This document shows positions 6,114 through 8,942 of a stretch of 8,942 nucleotides of DNA, one piece after another. Location: positions 1-8,942 of the forward strand of contig JAITVU010000271.1 in the NCBI GenBank assembly GCA_031285645.1. Reading direction: 5' to 3'. Under the pieces are notes generated by a model. The model was not told where the DNA came from. It made no database searches and was given only the letters and a program-made list of their open reading frames with translations. How positions within the stretch are numbered: the first letter of the stretch is position 1; every line of letters starts with the position of its first letter. This DNA comes from Oscillospiraceae bacterium (GTDB lineage: Bacteria > Bacillota > Clostridia > Oscillospirales > Ruminococcaceae). The position numbers and the translations under genes are program-made.

Positions 6114-8942
6114 CACCTTATTGCCATATATAATGGTCAGGGTCACCTCGCGTTCCAGGCCCAACGCGTATACTTTAAGCTTTGTTGTACCCACCGCGAG
6201 AGGCGTGACAACGCCCGGGTTGCCGTGGTCATTGGGATCATCCGCAACCGCTGTGGCATATTGAGTGTCCTGCACCGACCAGACGAAAGTGTACAGAGCC
6301 GAGGACATGTTTGCCCCAACCACTTCGGCTGTCAGCCTCACCGCGCCATCCACAATGTTCAGTTCAAGAGCGTTGCCGACTATCTCGTCGCCTTTTCTAA
6401 TGATCATCTCCATTCCCGCGAAGGATTCAATGGTGACTGTCAACGCTTCGGCCGCGGTCGCGACATTCCCGGCGTTGTCTTCAGCCACGATGTCATATTT
6501 GCCCGATTTATCCACAACACAGGAGTAAACGCCGTCACTGACTGTCATGGGCAGCAGCGGCCCCGCGCCCAATCGCGCAAACACCCTGTTGACGCCGGAC
6601 ATGGCGTCCGTCGCGACTGTGCTCAATGTGCCGCTCGGCTGGTTGAACTCCTGGACAAAACCGGTCTGCGTCGTGTCGATCACGGGATCGGTCTGATCCA
6701 TTTTATAACTGAATCTGATGGGCCCCGCTATCAGGCCGCCACTTGCCTGATCCGACAAATAGAACCAGACGTCCCTGTTCTCAATATCAGCGTCGGCAAA
6801 CACATTTTCGCCGCTTAAATACTGCGTGGGTATATCGTTGTCGCTGAGGCTGTAGCCGACAAACATAAACGCCGGATTGGCCGCCAAGGGCGGATTGCCC
6901 GGGTCCGTGTTCGTATTGGCCTGCGCTGTGATATCCTGTTTATACCAGTTGTTATTGCCGTCCGGTACCGGCGGTTTTATCGTCAGCCATTTATCGTAGT
7001 CGTTCTCGTCGATCGAAATCGGCTTAACCGTCAGTGTGCCCGTCAGCTTCGTCACAACATAGTTTGCCGCTGTAATCGGATCGTCTTCGAGCGACACGAT
7101 CTGCGTACCGAGCTGGATGTTATCAAGCCCGGCTTTGACTTTCAGATCCTGAGGCTTTGGCGTTAAGACGTCAGGCGTGTCGCCCGGCAGCAAGCCGTCT
7201 ATCTCAAAATCATCCGCGCCCCAAACCGGAATCGGATCGCCGTTGGCAATCGTCATGTCCTTGGGCTTAATCGTCAGTCCGGCCCGGCCGATTTCAAACT
7301 CGATTTCATGAACGAGCGTGAACGTCGACGCGGGATCACAATAAATCGTCAGCAAATACATGCCGGTATTGATGATCTCTTTGTAATAATTAAGTCCCGT
7401 ATTGCCGCCGGTATCTTTGCCATCATACAAAACTTCGCCTGTTGTGCGGTTAGAATAGGTGAAATACAGGTCGACATTCTGTTCAAACGGCTGGCCGGTT
7501 TCGTAATAATAAAGCTTCGGCGTCCCCGTCACGGTCGTGGGGTATCCGTCATAGAGCTTGTTGGCGATCTTCACGTCATCCTGGCCGACAATAATCTTGG
7601 TTTTGTTAACTACTTTGAATTTTATATCAACGGGGGCAATCGACTCGTAGTTGGCCGCGACGAGGCTCACCTTAATAGACCATTCGTCGCCCACGATCGT
7701 GTTATCTGCGCCCGAGGTCGTGTATACAAGCTGCTCATTTTCAACGTCAATAGATTTAAAGCGGTCACGGTTGCCATTGTAATCCAGCGGGTAGCTGATC
7801 GGACCGCCGGCCTCCCAGTGATCCGGAATATTCTTCAAATGACTCAGATGGAATGTCGGCCCCCTATCGTCCATATTGGCGACGATCTCGATCACAGGCG
7901 GTGTGACAAGCGTGATTTTCGCCTTTGTGATCTCACCTGTGCATGTCGCGCTGTTCTCGAGCGGATCGCCCGACAGTTCATAGTTGTCCGCCACCGCGCC
8001 GTCGGGGAGTTTAAAGCGGATTCGCACAACTTTATTATCCCCGGCATTCGGATCCGGAGTCGTGCCCGTGCTGTCATAGTACTTGGCGGATTCGGCAACG
8101 GCCTTAAGGCTTTCGCCGTTCTCGAGGCCGATGAGGCCGCCCTCTATATTGACGAGCTTGCTGGGGTCAACATCAGCCGAGCCGTTGTATTCCCTTGTCA
8201 GGTCCAACTTGGAGGGCAGCTGGCCCGGATCGATGGTGAGGGTTTTCTTATTGATGGTGCCTGTGATCGTGATGCTGTCCGGCAGCAGATAGTTCCCCAT
8301 ATCGGCGCCTTCGAGTTTCCATGTGCCGTTATGGACAACTTTATCCACACCCGCGTTCGGGTCGATAAATTCGAAACTGCTGTCAACAGCTATATTCACA
8401 GCATCATTAACACCGCTATCATCCGACTGAATATTGGTGTACACGATGGAACTTGTATCAATTGTCGCGTCGGTCGTCCCGTCATAATCCCTTGTCAGGG
8501 CGCGCACCGCATTATTGGCAAGCGCCAGTTTCAGCGGCTTGATTTCTGCGCCGCTCTGCCTCGTATCGGTGGGAAACGCGCCGTCTTTAACGATATAGTT
8601 CCCGGCGGCCGTTCCGTCAAGCGTAACGCCGACAATTTTGATGTTTTTGTTTGTCCCGACATTCTTATCCGTAAAGCGAATATCGGGTACTAGCTTCGCG
8701 TCATCGTCAGGGAATATATCGGGATCTGGGCCAGTGCCCGACGTCACAAGGTCCGACCCTTTGAGCGCCGGGTTGGTAAAGTTCACGCCGGTTTTAGCGT
8801 CGTAAACTTTGTCATCAATTTTGCCTGTCGTATCCGACTGCCATGCGACTGTGACTTCCCTGGGCAACACAGTAAAATTCTGGGACGGCTCAAAGAGCCC
8901 GCCGCCACCCGTCGCGTAAGGATCGATAAATTTGACGATAAT
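5937..8942 (-). CDS. Giant YDG/MBG/Ig-like repeat surface protein, ectodomain (5' end outside window)
   Basis: The frame is open to the window edge, giving 1001 residues here; any start inside the window, such as the GTG at 8870, is artificial. Counted from the edge, about 1-130, 131-230 and 231-339 look like YDG-type modules (VYDAKTG, DYDGTTDA, REYNGSAD, each with a later xxNYxL/GNY motif). About 340-444 and 445-554 are further Ig-like modules (ANKLYDGYP). About 555-640 fits an MBG-type module (ANGDPIPVWGADDFEIDGLLPGDT). About 748-835 is Ig-like (DATSGV-like DAMSGV, YDIVAEDNAGN) and 836-937 is Big_2-like (PLAVGTTKLKVYALG). The last 64 residues are the first half of a ~130-residue repeat cut by TAA. 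Such proteins are exported adhesin-like surface proteins; ligand unknown. Signal peptide and promoter lie outside the window. Confidence 0.85.
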   Translation of the reverse strand: MIVKFIDPYATGGGGLFEPSQNFTVLPREVTVAWQSDTTGKIDDKVYDAKTGVNFTNPALKGSDLVTSGTGPDPDIFPDDDAKLVPDIRFTDKNVGTNKNIKIVGVTLDGTAAGNYIVKDGAFPTDTRQSGAEIKPLKLALANNAVRALTRDYDGTTDATIDTSSIVYTNIQSDDSGVNDAVNIAVDSSFEFIDPNAGVDKVVHNGTWKLEGADMGNYLLPDSITITGTINKKTLTIDPGQLPSKLDLTREYNGSADVDPSKLVNIEGGLIGLENGESLKAVAESAKYYDSTGTTPDPNAGDNKVVRIRFKLPDGAVADNYELSGDPLENSATCTGEITKAKITLVTPPVIEIVANMDDRGPTFHLSHLKNIPDHWEAGGPISYPLDYNGNRDRFKSIDVENEQLVYTTSGADNTIVGDEWSIKVSLVAANYESIAPVDIKFKVVNKTKIIVGQDDVKIANKLYDGYPTTVTGTPKLYYYETGQPFEQNVDLYFTYSNRTTGEVLYDGKDTGGNTGLNYYKEIINTGMYLLTIYCDPASTFTLVHEIEFEIGRAGLTIKPKDMTIANGDPIPVWGADDFEIDGLLPGDTPDVLTPKPQDLKVKAGLDNIQLGTQIVSLEDDPITAANYVVTKLTGTLTVKPISIDENDYDKWLTIKPPVPDGNNNWYKQDITAQANTNTDPGNPPLAANPAFMFVGYSLSDNDIPTQYLSGENVFADADIENRDVWFYLSDQASGGLIAGPIRFSYKMDQTDPVIDTTQTGFVQEFNQPSGTLSTVATDAMSGVNRVFARLGAGPLLPMTVSDGVYSCVVDKSGKYDIVAEDNAGNVATAAEALTVTIESFAGMEMIIRKGDEIVGNALELNIVDGAVRLTAEVVGANMSSALYTFVWSVQDTQYATAVADDPNDHGNPGVVTPLAVGTTKLKVYALGLEREVTLTIIYGNKVPPGVLPPGVDPEDVRLLITALSGDKKSLMRDDLANSENTLIKGFLEGRSVWDKFAEWW

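Larger units (their letters stand above)
4278..8942 (-). pseudogene. Interrupted giant surface-protein gene (all three frames together)
   Basis: The stretch from the window edge to the TAA at 4278 is one continuous frame of 1555 codons broken only by TAA at 5937-5939 and 5127-5129, with no frameshift. The gene would encode a modular ectodomain, two ~130-residue repeats, an FWxxVKK...GDTVKV...VTLTIRW domain, a transmembrane helix, an acidic tail and a SHOCT-like end, followed by a strong terminator. Lack of start signals for the two downstream frames supports a single gene. It may be a recently inactivated gene, a sequence with two base errors, or a gene read through at stops. The other genes in the window end in TAG or TGA, so they do not test TAA, but only two such codons in 1555 argues against a changed code. 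Confidence 0.65.

Noticed and set aside
5772..6818. Plus-strand open frame of 348 codons
   Set aside because: It is antisense to the recognisable repeat and Ig-like modules and even crosses the first TAA; no family features and no ribosome binding site.
7308..8693. Long plus-strand open frame of 461 codons opposite the surface-protein gene
   Set aside because: It is the antisense of the YDG-module coding region. Its translation shows no domain and has a shadow-like composition rich in Arg, Val, Ile and His.
4278..8942. Changed genetic code with TAA as a sense codon
   Set aside because: Only two TAA codons occur in 1555, the gene's own end is TAA followed by a terminator, and no other gene here has internal TAA.

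Overview
The window looks like a piece of a flagellated Gram-positive (Firmicutes, probably Clostridia) chromosome or metagenomic contig. The reasons are a strong AAGGAGG ribosome binding site, sigma-D/sigma-28 type promoters before a single flagellin gene, T-tailed hairpin terminators, and a very large YDG/MBG/Ig-like repeat surface protein of a kind common in gut Clostridia. No rRNA, tRNA, CRISPR array or transposase gene was seen.

Left part (1-2122): the 5' end of valS (valyl-tRNA synthetase) runs leftward out of the window from a GTG at 581, under a clear sigma-A promoter at 686-714. A second sigma-A promoter at 792-821 fires the other way. It serves a 37-residue single-span membrane protein (873-986), followed by an aldo/keto reductase (1130-2122) with a complete catalytic tetrad.

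Middle (2123-4277): about 300 bases without a gene lie between the reductase and the convergent flagellin gene. They hold an imperfect inverted repeat of about 106 bp (a MITE-like candidate) and a near-symmetrical terminator. Flagellin (2428-3909, minus strand) is complete. The 368 bases upstream of it hold two sigma-28-like promoters and the terminator of the next gene.

Right part (4278-8942, minus strand): three open frames (5937 to the window edge, 5127-5903 and 4278-5111) lie in the same reading frame, separated only by in-frame TAA codons at 5937-5939 and 5127-5129. The first TAA falls inside a duplicated domain whose other copy has GAA at the aligned codon. The second splits a recognisable C-terminal domain in two. 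Neither downstream frame has a good ribosome binding site. The simplest reading is one giant surface-protein gene (ectodomain of YDG, MBG and Ig-like modules, two ~130-residue repeats, a transmembrane helix, an acidic tail and a SHOCT-like end) broken by two ochre codons. Mutation, assembly error and stop-codon readthrough cannot be told apart from this sequence. Its 5' end and promoter lie beyond the window.
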